Origin: Planctomycetota bacterium
GTDB lineage: Bacteria > Planctomycetota > MHYJ01 > JACQXL01 > JACQZI01
NCBI GenBank assembly: GCA_016207825.1
Contig: JACQZI010000008.1
Coordinates: forward strand, 255,763 to 319,762
Reading direction: 5' to 3'
DNA: 64,000 nucleotides
Positions 50,729-59,289 of the stretch are shown piece by piece. The notes below the pieces were generated by a model. It searched no databases and was not told the origin of the DNA. It worked only from the letters and a program-made list of their open reading frames with translations. Every line of letters starts with the position of its first letter. Within the stretch, counting starts at the first letter, position 1. The position numbers and the translations under genes were made by a program.

Positions 50729-53700
50729 ATGACATACCCTAAAACAGATGATTTGGCGAAGCTTATTTTTCAGGATGAGCTTACCGAATTATATAACCGG
50801 CGGTATATGTACCAGTACCTCAAAGACCAGGTTGACTGGAAAGCCGTCGGTAAAAACAGCACTTTCACCTCCTTGCTCATGATAGATGTCGATTTCTTTA
50901 AGGAGATTAATGATAATTACGGCCATTTGGAAGGCGACAATGCTCTGAAGTTCCTTGCCGGTGCAATTAAAAAATCCGTTCGCAAAGATGATATTGCCAT
51001 CAGGTATGCAGGCGATGAATTTACGGTAATCATGCCGGCGACAGATAAGAATTCCGGATGCGATATCGCCGAAGCGATAAGAAAAAAAGTCGCAGGAACG
51101 GTTTTCCGGATCAAGGGCGGCGCTAAAGATTTAAAACTCAGCATCAGTTTGGGAATTGCCTGTTTTCCTGATGATGGACGCACCCCAGAGGAGCTTATCG
51201 ATGCCGCGGACAAGGCTTTATATATTTCTAAAAAAGGCGGTAAAAATAAGGTTTCGATTGCCGGAACTAAAGAGGAAAAAGCTGTCGTTTCAGAGAAAGA
51301 ACTGCTTAAAAACTTCCCCCCGCCTGTTTTTATCAACAGGGAAAAAACAATCTCGGAGATAAAAGACGTATTTTCGTCCGTCAAGGAAGGAACTAATTCT
51401 TTCGTCCTTATCGCCGGCGAAGCCGGTATAGGAAAATCTCGTTTCTTGAAAGAGATTACCGTTTTGACCGGGAACGAAGCTTCTGCCTTTTATTTTACCT
51501 GCCTTGAATCTGAAAAACGGATTCCTTACAAACCCTTAACTTATGTGCTGTCAAAACTGATTAACCGCTATACGGAAATAACCAATAAATTTTGGTCTGC
51601 CGCTTCGTATTTGCAGCAGTTGGAATTAAAAAGGCTTATTCCTGTGCTGCCTGAGGTGTCTGCTTTGCCTGAAAGCAAGGAAACTACCGATGAAGCCAGA
51701 CGTAAAACGCTTTTCGAAGGTCTGTCTGTGTTTTTGACGGAGTTTTCGGAAAAACATTCTGTGGTGGTTGGGCTTGATGAAATGCAGAATGTCGATGAAG
51801 GAACTCTTGAAATAATAAATTACCTTAACAGTTCCGACCGCGGACGGGTAATGATTTGCGGAGCCATCCGTTCTTCAATCCTTGATGTCTTGGAAAAAAA
51901 GCATCCGGAAATAGATAGTTTCCTTACCGATCTTTCCGGAACGGAGTGGTTCAAGTATGTGTTGATCGAAGCATTGGACCAGCCGAATACTTCAGCGTAT
52001 ATATCCGCTTTGCTTGCCAATCGATCATCTGATACAGCTTTTGACCATAAGGTTTTTGAAGTAACCAAAGGTAATCCTCTCTTTATCGAAGAAATGGTCA
52101 AAAACCTGATTCTCAAAAAGCATATCGTTCCCAAGGCTAATACGTGGGTGGTTAATATAATCCCGGAAAACGCCTGGCATTACACGCTGGAAAGCGTTAT
52201 CCAGGATAATTTCATGTTGCTGGATAAAACCACCATGGAAATGCTGAGCCAGGCGTCGGTCGGCGGATTACAAATCGACCTGAAACTCCTCAAAAACCTG
52301 GCCGGGAAGAACGAAGGTGAAATCCTGGATTTGATTGACAAAGCGAAAAGCGCCCGTTTAGTCGGGGAAACAAAATCCTTCCAGTCTGATTTGTTCAATT
52401 TCTTAAGCCAGCGCATTCAGGAAGTGACTTACGAGAATATAGATGATTCTACCAAACGTAATTTACACCAGCAAATCGGCGAGGCAACTGAAAAGCTCCA
52501 TAAGGATGATATAGATGCGGTTGCTTCCACGCTTTCTTATCACTATAAGCAATCCGGTAATAAAGACCGGGCAGAGTTGTATGCTGGCAAGACCGATCAG
52601 ATGGCTTCGCAATCGTTCCGACATGATGAAGCTAAGGGATATTACGAACATGGTAAGATGATAATACGTTCCAAGATTAAGGAAGCTACGGATCCATTAG
52701 GAGAAGATTTAATGAAGCTGATGAAGGATATCTTGAGAGGCGTATGCGCTACTGCTAAGAATATGCGTTTGTACCCGGAAGGAAGCCAGTTAATTGTCCA
52801 GTCATCTGTAGGCTTAATCAAGACATTCGAAACAGTTTTGGCGCGAGCGGATAAAATAACTTTAAGTGAAATAAAAAACCAGTTAAATGTCAATACCATA
52901 CCCCTTGACCCAAAAACATACGGGACAGGGGTAACCGATTTCCTTAATCTGATGAGGGAGCATTATATAAAAAGCTGCACCATCCGCCACGGCGTAAACG
53001 CCAAGGAAATGGAACTTTTCCTGCGCGATTTAGATAATTCCCCTAATAAAAACTATGCCGAGCCTGGTTACTGGAATACTTTCCTGGACGCTAAAGCCAT
53101 CACCAATATCGGCATAGCCCAGCGTGCGTTCGTCGTGACATCACCGGTTGGAAAAAGCAAATCAGATAAATCCACCCAGAAAAGCGGTATGGAAATCAAT
53201 GCAGAGAACACTCCTGTTATACGTGACTATTTGCGCCATCTTATTGCGGCCATAGATAATGTCCGCCTTTATCCCGAGGGAAGCCAGTTGACTACCCAGG
53301 CGGTCCAATTGCTTCAGGATGTTTTAGGTAAACTCTTCGTGTCTGCTGACGCGGTTGATTTGAGCGAGGTGGAAAATAACCTGCTGTTTAACGGAACTTT
53401 GCTTAATTCACGCACCTTCGGCGTTCCGACCCAGCTGCTCGCCAAGTTAATTCGTGAAAACAACATTAGAAGTATCGGCATAAACCGTTCTTATACCGCC
53501 ATGGAGCTTGAAAAAGTCCTGCGTTTGATTAATAACCCTCCTTTGGGTGAACAGACTAAAACCGAGGATTGGCATATGGCACTGACAAGCCAGGGTGTTT
53601 TCGGCATTGTTATAGGCCAATCGGTATATAGTGTTGCCGAGCATAAGAAGAGCGCCTGGCGTGAAAAACTTACCGGTAAAGGGGAAGGCGTAGGGGAGGG

Positions 53701-54967
53701 TTCAGGTGAAGAAAAAGAAGCCAAAGAGGTTCCGTTAGATGACCAGATTATCCAACTGCTTAAAAATGCGCCTGAACAGCTTATCAGCGCGGAATTTCTT
53801 GAAGTCGCCAATAAATTAGCCCAATCCCAAACCTTGAAACAACTGATTGATTTGGTTGACCGGTTCATAGAGAATTTTAAAAGCAATAAACCTGAAGTCC
53901 GCGCGCGGGCGTTGTCGTTCTTTGCCAATTCGTTTGAAAGGATGTCCGACCCGGTGAAAGAATATATCTCCAGCCATGCTACCCCGTTTTTGGTCGAGTG
54001 CATTAAGTCAGAGCAATCCCCGGCCGGCCACGCACCCTTATTGCAGGCGTTTTATCAAACGGTTGATTTTTATTTGTCTGTCAAAAACTATGAAGATGCC
54101 GGCTCATTGGTTTCCGCCCTGAAAAGGGAATCAGGAAATATTAAGAACCTCGACGATAAAATGAAAGAAGAACGGCGCAAGAAAATAGCGGAAATTATAA
54201 AGGCGGAAAACTTTGCGGGTGTAATAAATGACCTGGAAAGCCCTGATCCGAACATTAAAACCTCTGCGCTCGTTTTTCTTTCCGCATTTGAAGAATTGGT
54301 AACCCCGCTCCTGATGGAACGGCTTAAAGCAAGCGAAAACATTCCTGAGCGTGAAATCCTGGCAACCTTAATGAGGCAATCAGGTGAAAGCGCCGTTGCG
54401 GATTTTGTTACCGTAATGGCATCGGCAACCGAGCCGGAAGATATCAAAAAATTATTAAGCGTTATAAATATAATATCTCCGCCGGGTATCGTCGAAATAA
54501 TTATTCCTTTCGTTAAACATAAGGATGATGCAATCAGGAAGGAAGCCTTGGGTGTTATAAAAAAAATGCCTAAAGAAGTTTCGCTGCCCATATTAGCCGG
54601 GCTTTTAAAAGAAGCAGAAACCTTGGCCATGCTTTCAGCTGGTATAATTGAGGAGCTTGGTTATCAGGAAGCCTCAGATAATCTTGTTGAGATATTTGAA
54701 CGGGTCGGCGATAATAATAAGATCGAATTATTGCACGTCATTGGCCGCTTGGGTTCATCCACGACAGTTCCTTTCCTGACCAATATTCTTTTTAAGAAAA
54801 AGAGTTTCTTGGGTATGGGTAGTGGTTATAGTGATACCATACGCGGCGCGGCTGCCTGGGCGTTGGGACATATCAAAAGTCTCGATGCGAAAGCTGCTCT
54901 GGAAAAAGCCCTGAAAGATAAAAGCCCGGAAGTCAGTTCCGCCGCAAAATTAGGGATGCGAAAATGA
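50729..54967 (+). CDS. GGDEF diguanylate cyclase fused to AAA signalling ATPase, duplicated 'LYPEGSQ' domain and HEAT repeats
   Basis: 1412 residues, no membrane segment. Residues ~10-170: GGDEF domain with 'LLMIDVDFFKEINDNYGH', active motif as AGDEF (94-98) and an RxxD inhibitory site 'RKDD' (85-88), so c-di-GMP synthesis is plausible. About 200-600: STAND/AAA-type ATPase ('IAGEAGIGKSRFL', 'VVGLDEMQNVDEGT'). About 610-660: TPR-like. Next are two homologous ~150-residue domains, each with 'RLYPEGSQL' and '..EMELFLRDL'. About 1000-1412: HEAT repeats. Such giant proteins integrate signals; here ATPase state may gate cyclase output. Overlaps the next gene by 4 nt (ATGA). Confidence 0.88.
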   Translation: MTYPKTDDLAKLIFQDELTELYNRRYMYQYLKDQVDWKAVGKNSTFTSLLMIDVDFFKEINDNYGHLEGDNALKFLAGAIKKSVRKDDIAIRYAGDEFTVIMPATDKNSGCDIAEAIRKKVAGTVFRIKGGAKDLKLSISLGIACFPDDGRTPEELIDAADKALYISKKGGKNKVSIAGTKEEKAVVSEKELLKNFPPPVFINREKTISEIKDVFSSVKEGTNSFVLIAGEAGIGKSRFLKEITVLTGNEASAFYFTCLESEKRIPYKPLTYVLSKLINRYTEITNKFWSAASYLQQLELKRLIPVLPEVSALPESKETTDEARRKTLFEGLSVFLTEFSEKHSVVVGLDEMQNVDEGTLEIINYLNSSDRGRVMICGAIRSSILDVLEKKHPEIDSFLTDLSGTEWFKYVLIEALDQPNTSAYISALLANRSSDTAFDHKVFEVTKGNPLFIEEMVKNLILKKHIVPKANTWVVNIIPENAWHYTLESVIQDNFMLLDKTTMEMLSQASVGGLQIDLKLLKNLAGKNEGEILDLIDKAKSARLVGETKSFQSDLFNFLSQRIQEVTYENIDDSTKRNLHQQIGEATEKLHKDDIDAVASTLSYHYKQSGNKDRAELYAGKTDQMASQSFRHDEAKGYYEHGKMIIRSKIKEATDPLGEDLMKLMKDILRGVCATAKNMRLYPEGSQLIVQSSVGLIKTFETVLARADKITLSEIKNQLNVNTIPLDPKTYGTGVTDFLNLMREHYIKSCTIRHGVNAKEMELFLRDLDNSPNKNYAEPGYWNTFLDAKAITNIGIAQRAFVVTSPVGKSKSDKSTQKSGMEINAENTPVIRDYLRHLIAAIDNVRLYPEGSQLTTQAVQLLQDVLGKLFVSADAVDLSEVENNLLFNGTLLNSRTFGVPTQLLAKLIRENNIRSIGINRSYTAMELEKVLRLINNPPLGEQTKTEDWHMALTSQGVFGIVIGQSVYSVAEHKKSAWREKLTGKGEGVGEGSGEEKEAKEVPLDDQIIQLLKNAPEQLISAEFLEVANKLAQSQTLKQLIDLVDRFIENFKSNKPEVRARALSFFANSFERMSDPVKEYISSHATPFLVECIKSEQSPAGHAPLLQAFYQTVDFYLSVKNYEDAGSLVSALKRESGNIKNLDDKMKEERRKKIAEIIKAENFAGVINDLESPDPNIKTSALVFLSAFEELVTPLLMERLKASENIPEREILATLMRQSGESAVADFVTVMASATEPEDIKKLLSVINIISPPGIVEIIIPFVKHKDDAIRKEALGVIKKMPKEVSLPILAGLLKEAETLAMLSAGIIEELGYQEASDNLVEIFERVGDNNKIELLHVIGRLGSSTTVPFLTNILFKKKSFLGMGSGYSDTIRGAAAWALGHIKSLDAKAALEKALKDKSPEVSSAAKLGMRK

Positions 54968-56571
54968 GCCTTAGGGCGCAATATAAATTATTTTTTATAT
55001 TAATCTTCATTGTCCCTTTCTTATTTGCCGCTGATAATAATGATTTTGTAACGGTTAAAGACACCTCTTACGGTAATTACTGGGACCGTCTTGATGCCAT
55101 TGAGCGCCTGGGGAAAAAGGAAACCAAAGAGGCAATTGACGCGCTAATTATCCTTCTGGATGATAAGGAAGCTCCTATTCGCGAGGCGGCTGTTACCGCA
55201 CTTTCTAAAATGAGGAACAAGGAAATGGCGAAGTATTTTGCCGATAAAACCTTGAACGTTTCCAGAATACCATTAAATACAAAGGCGAATGCCTGCCTGG
55301 TGCTTGGGTTGATAAATGACGCCGATATGTTCCCTTGTCTTGTTAAAGCCCTTGATGATACTAATGCCGCGGTGGTTGTCAAGGCGCTTGAGGCTCTTGA
55401 ATCGCTTAAGGTCTCCGGTGCTTATGAGGAATCCGTCATCCGAAAGATGGAGCATTCCGACCACTTAGTCCGTATTGCCGCGATTCGCCTGCTTATAAAA
55501 ACAAAAAGTAAGGATATTACGGATTTGCTCGTAAAGAAATTAAGCGACCGCTCGGACGAAGTTCGTGGCGTATTGCTTCAAGCTATTGCTGCCGTGAGCG
55601 ATCCGGGAAAATCACTCCCCCATCTCCTAAAAGGTTTGACCGATGCTTCGCCTGAGGTGAAGATAGCCGCGCTGGAATCCCTGACAAACGAATCCCCGGA
55701 CGAAGCGTTAAAATGTGCAATAGCGCTTTTGGATAATAAAAACTGGCAGGTTCGTTCTTCAGCCGTCGGCGTCCTTCGCAAAATAAGGCGTCCGGAATGC
55801 CTTAACCCGCTGGTTACCAGGCTTTCCAAGGAAGGCGGGCGCTTGCGTTATGATATCGTAAATGCCCTGCAGAGTCTTACCGGGCGGTCATTCGGCTACG
55901 ACGCCAAAAAGTGGGAAAGCTGGCTGGCTGCAAACAAGAATGTTCAAATCGAGCCGGAAGGATTGGAAAATCCGTCAAAACCGGATGAATCGGAGACCAT
56001 CTCTGTCCCGCGCTTCTTTGAGATACCGGTTCTCGGGGAATCCGTTATCTTTATTATAGATTTTTCCGGCAGCATGAAAGCGGAAATGGGTAAAACCGGC
56101 AAGCGCCGTATTGATATTGCCCAGGAACAATTGGCGCTGGTTTTAAAGAACTTTAAGCCGAATGTTCATTTTAATATTATCCTGATGTCAACGGAAGCTT
56201 TGCGGCTTAATAAAAGGCAGTCTTTTCAGAATATTGTCCCGGCTACGGACCAAAACAAGCAAAAGGCTCTGGATTTTGTTTCGGATTCCTGGAAAATACT
56301 GGAAGATATTAAGCGCGGCCGCGGTGATATGTATAATACCATTATTGAGGCGTTTAAGGAAAAAGATATTGATACCGTATTCCTTCTTTCCGACGGCAAG
56401 CCGACTTACGGTGAATTTATCGAGCCGGACAATATCCTGAAAAACCTGTCCGAACTGAACCGTTATCGCAAGGTTGTGATACATACTATTCAGACCGGCA
56501 GCAAAGGCGCTGGCGCTAAATTGATGAAGAATATCGCGGAATTAACCAACGGCGTGTATGTAGATAAATAA
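54964..56571 (+). CDS. Exported HEAT-VWA protein
   Basis: 535 residues. A signal peptide (~1-23) is followed by HEAT repeats (~40-310), a short linker and a von Willebrand A domain (~350-530). The metal-binding MIDAS begins 'IIDFSGSM' (~363-370), and 'FLLSDGKPTYGEF' supplies the later Asp. VWA domains bind partners through metal. Translation is coupled to the GGDEF protein by an ATGA overlap, implying that cytoplasmic signalling and an envelope partner act together. Confidence 0.9.
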   Translation: MSLRAQYKLFFILIFIVPFLFAADNNDFVTVKDTSYGNYWDRLDAIERLGKKETKEAIDALIILLDDKEAPIREAAVTALSKMRNKEMAKYFADKTLNVSRIPLNTKANACLVLGLINDADMFPCLVKALDDTNAAVVVKALEALESLKVSGAYEESVIRKMEHSDHLVRIAAIRLLIKTKSKDITDLLVKKLSDRSDEVRGVLLQAIAAVSDPGKSLPHLLKGLTDASPEVKIAALESLTNESPDEALKCAIALLDNKNWQVRSSAVGVLRKIRRPECLNPLVTRLSKEGGRLRYDIVNALQSLTGRSFGYDAKKWESWLAANKNVQIEPEGLENPSKPDESETISVPRFFEIPVLGESVIFIIDFSGSMKAEMGKTGKRRIDIAQEQLALVLKNFKPNVHFNIILMSTEALRLNKRQSFQNIVPATDQNKQKALDFVSDSWKILEDIKRGRGDMYNTIIEAFKEKDIDTVFLLSDGKPTYGEFIEPDNILKNLSELNRYRKVVIHTIQTGSKGAGAKLMKNIAELTNGVYVDK

Positions 56572-56576
56572 CCTGG

Positions 56577-57497
56577 TTAAACCAGCGCCTTAAGATGAGC
56601 TTCGATGCATAAAGGAATGCCGTCAAGGCTGTATCCGCCTTCAAGAGCCGAAACAATCCGTCCCTTGCATAACTTATCCGCCATTGTTCTTGTCATCTCG
56701 GTTAGCTTGAAGTAATCTTCCACCTCTAATCCCAGTCCTCCTAAAGGGTCGTCTTTGTAGGTATCGAATCCGGCGGAAATGAGGATGAACTCTGCTTTGA
56801 ATGACTCCGCGGTTTTTAGGGCTTTCTCAAAACTGCTGAAGAAATCTTTGCGGCTGGCGGAGTAATCAAGCGGGAAATTTACGGTGAATCCTTTGCCGCC
56901 ATTACTTCCACTTTCATCCTCATGGCCGGTGCCCGGATAATACGGATACCTGTGGAGAGAAATATAAAGGACACTGCTATCATCATAAAAAGCTTCCTGC
57001 GTGCCATTGCCGTGATGCAGATCCCAATCTATGATAGCCACTTTTTTAATCTTATGCTTTTTCTGGAGGTATCGCGCGCCAATAGCCACATTATTAAAGA
57101 GGCAGAAGCCCATCCCGTGGTTCGGCCGGGCATGGTGTCCGGGAGGTCGCACCAGGCAAAAGGCATTGCCTGATTCCATTACTTTATCAATGGCTGAAAG
57201 CACCCCCCCGGCTGCATAGAGCGCCGCTTCATAAGACCCTTGCGAAAGCACCGTATCCGCATCGAGATATCCGCCGCCTTTTACGGCTACTTCCTCAACT
57301 GATTTTATGTAGTTTGGTGAATGAATATAAGCGATTTCCTCAAAAGTTGCCGCTCGCGGTTTTAGCCAGGTGAGCTTCTTGTTGATAGAGGATTGTTTTA
57401 GGTGCTGAACGGTATTTATGAGTCTTTTGGAATTCTCCGGATGCATACCGGTATTGTGCTCGAGGTAGATATCGTCATAGACTAAAAACGTTGCCAT
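56577..57497 (-). CDS. Histone-deacetylase-family amidohydrolase (AcuC/HDAC-like)
   Basis: 306 residues from ATG 57497; the open frame upstream crosses the divergent promoter region and is not coding. Zinc-enzyme motifs: 'RPPGHHARPNHGMGFCLFNN', 'IIDWDLHHGNGTQEAF', 'SLHRYPYYPGTG', 'SAGFDTYKDDPLGG', 'LEGGY'. The His-His pair, the Asp/His zinc ligands and the Tyr-equivalent region are present. Bacterial members deacetylate lysines or polyamines, or act on small amides; the substrate cannot be told. Length fits class II-like bacterial enzymes. Divergent from the cysteine desulfurase. Confidence 0.93.
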   Translation of the reverse strand: MATFLVYDDIYLEHNTGMHPENSKRLINTVQHLKQSSINKKLTWLKPRAATFEEIAYIHSPNYIKSVEEVAVKGGGYLDADTVLSQGSYEAALYAAGGVLSAIDKVMESGNAFCLVRPPGHHARPNHGMGFCLFNNVAIGARYLQKKHKIKKVAIIDWDLHHGNGTQEAFYDDSSVLYISLHRYPYYPGTGHEDESGSNGGKGFTVNFPLDYSASRKDFFSSFEKALKTAESFKAEFILISAGFDTYKDDPLGGLGLEVEDYFKLTEMTRTMADKLCKGRIVSALEGGYSLDGIPLCIEAHLKALV

Positions 57498-57510
57498 AAC
57501 TTTAAATTTA

Positions 57511-57539
57511 ATTATAATAAATGCAACTTGCAATCTCAA
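57511..57539 (-). promoter_or_regulatory. Promoter of the HDAC-like gene
   Basis: - strand TTGAGA (57539-57534), 17-bp spacer, TATAAT (57516-57511), 13 nt to ATG 57497; a ~6-nt leader and no ribosome site. Confidence 0.65.
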
Positions 57540-57557
57540 GAATATAAAGGAATAATT

Positions 57558-58703
57558 ATGAAACAGCCGGTTTATCTGGATTATAATGCGACTACTCCGC
57601 ATCACCCGGAAGTGATTAAAGCAATGAAGCCGTATCTGGAAAAGCATTTTGGTAATCCTTCCAGCTCGTATGTTTACGGCATTCAAACGAAAAATGCCGT
57701 GGAAAATTCCCGTCTTCAGGTTGCTGCCCTATTAGGATGCTCGGCGCCGGAGATTACCTTTACCAGCGGAGGAACGGAATCTAATAATTATGCCATCAAA
57801 GGCATTGCCTTTTCAAAGCGGCATAAAGGGAATCATATCATTACTTCACAGATAGAGCATCCCGCGGTTATCGAGGTGTGCCGGTACCTGGGAAAGCAGG
57901 GATTTAAGGTGACTTACCTTCCTGTGGATGAATTCGGGATGGTTAGAGTTAATGATGTGGCCGACGCTATTACCAGGGAGACTATTCTTATCACCATCAT
58001 GCATTCAAATAACGAAGTCGGGACCATCCAGCCGATTAAGGAAATAGCAAAGCTTGCCGGAAAGCGCGGGATTGTCATGCACACGGATGCCGCGCAGTCC
58101 ATGGGTAAAATTCCCGTAAATGTCAACGATTTAGGAGTTGATTTATTGTCGGTTGCCGGCCATAAACTATATGCCCCTAAAGGTGTCGGCGCTATTTATA
58201 TAAAGGATGGCATCCAATTAGATAAGGTCATTCACGGCGCCGGACAGGAAAAAGGGAAACGCCCGGGAACGGAAAACGTCCTGGAAATAGTCGGATTAGG
58301 AAAGGCATGCGAAATCGCTAAACGGGATTTAACGAAAAGCACGGAACATCTTAAAACCATGAGGGATAAATTATATGACGCTTTAAAGAGATATATTGAT
58401 GATATCAGGCTTAATGGCCATCATGAAAAACGGTTACCCAATACACTCAATATCAGTTTCCGAGATGTTCTTGCCGGAGATTTGATTAACGAGATAAAGG
58501 ACAAATTGGCGGTTTCTGCTGGTGCCGCCTGCCATTCCGACCATTTTGAAATATCCACGGTTCTTAAAGCCATGAATATCCCCATTGAATGGGCAAAAGG
58601 CACTATCCGTTTTTCAACCGGCAAGATGACTAAAGAAACAGAAATAAATAAAGCGGCTAAAACTGTAGCTGAAGCCGTAACGCTTTTGAGGAAGCAAGGT
58701 TAA
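57558..58703 (+). CDS. Cysteine desulfurase (NifS/IscS-like)
   Basis: 381 residues from ATG 57558 with AAAGGA upstream. PLP aminotransferase class V: 'VYLDYNATTPHHPEV', 'TSGGTESNNYAIKG', 'IEHPAVIEV', 'HTDAAQSMGKI', the PLP lysine in 'SVAGHKLYAPKG' (~203), 'RPGTENV', and the persulfide Cys in 'VSAGAACHS' (~326). It removes sulfur from cysteine for Fe-S clusters or tRNA thiolation. No IscU or other assembly gene adjoins. Its stop overlaps the next start (TAATG), so the zinc-ribbon membrane protein is coupled to it. Confidence 0.95.
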   Translation: MKQPVYLDYNATTPHHPEVIKAMKPYLEKHFGNPSSSYVYGIQTKNAVENSRLQVAALLGCSAPEITFTSGGTESNNYAIKGIAFSKRHKGNHIITSQIEHPAVIEVCRYLGKQGFKVTYLPVDEFGMVRVNDVADAITRETILITIMHSNNEVGTIQPIKEIAKLAGKRGIVMHTDAAQSMGKIPVNVNDLGVDLLSVAGHKLYAPKGVGAIYIKDGIQLDKVIHGAGQEKGKRPGTENVLEIVGLGKACEIAKRDLTKSTEHLKTMRDKLYDALKRYIDDIRLNGHHEKRLPNTLNISFRDVLAGDLINEIKDKLAVSAGAACHSDHFEISTVLKAMNIPIEWAKGTIRFSTGKMTKETEINKAAKTVAEAVTLLRKQG

Positions 58704-59245
58704 TGTATTGTCCTGTTTGCACGTATCCGAATCCGCCCACAACGCCGAAATGCGGCAAATGTAAAAGCTCTCTTCGAACTCCTGAAGAGGCGGAAGAACA
58801 GCAGAAACTATGGGATGCATTGCCTGAACCTGCTCGCCTGGAATTTGAGGAAAAATGCTTTCTTGAACGTCGAAAATACCGGAAACGTCGGTTTTTCCAA
58901 CTCAAAAACAGGCTTAAACAGATGGTTATCGGCGGTATACTTATCGGAGGGCTTGGGTTTCTCCACGGTAAATATATCACCCCGGATATTATTACCGGCT
59001 GTCTGATTGGTTTTATGCTTAACCGCAAACGCGGAGGCAGATTTTGGGGAATGGCATTATCCGGCGGCGCTTATTTCGCTTCCTACATCTATAAGGGAAC
59101 TCACGGGTTGACTTATGACAAAGCCGGACCTTTTGATGACCCTGAACTTTCTCTTTTGGTATTTGTCGGTTTGGTTGTATCTGTATGCGCTGGCTATACC
59201 TGGGGATTTTATCTGGATAGAAAATACTCCGACCGGTTATCGTAA
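58703..59245 (+). CDS. Zinc-ribbon membrane protein
   Basis: 180 residues. A four-Cys ribbon at the N-terminus ('MYCPVCTYPNPPTTPKCGKC': C3, C6, C17, C20), a charged helical segment and about four membrane helices ('MVIGGILIGGLGFLHG', 'LLVFVGLVVSVCAGYTWGFY'). The start codon overlaps the desulfurase stop. Function unknown; coupling hints at a link to Cys/Fe-S metabolism but proves none. Confidence 0.8.
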   Translation: MYCPVCTYPNPPTTPKCGKCKSSLRTPEEAEEQQKLWDALPEPARLEFEEKCFLERRKYRKRRFFQLKNRLKQMVIGGILIGGLGFLHGKYITPDIITGCLIGFMLNRKRGGRFWGMALSGGAYFASYIYKGTHGLTYDKAGPFDDPELSLLVFVGLVVSVCAGYTWGFYLDRKYSDRLS

Positions 59246-59289
59246 TAAAAGCTTGTATTTTAGGTGGTTTTTGGTAAATTAGGTTAATT

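Noticed and set aside
57500..57686. N-terminal extension of the HDAC-like protein
   Set aside because: It lies across the divergent promoter and the desulfurase start, and has no family similarity; ATG 57497 fits the family.
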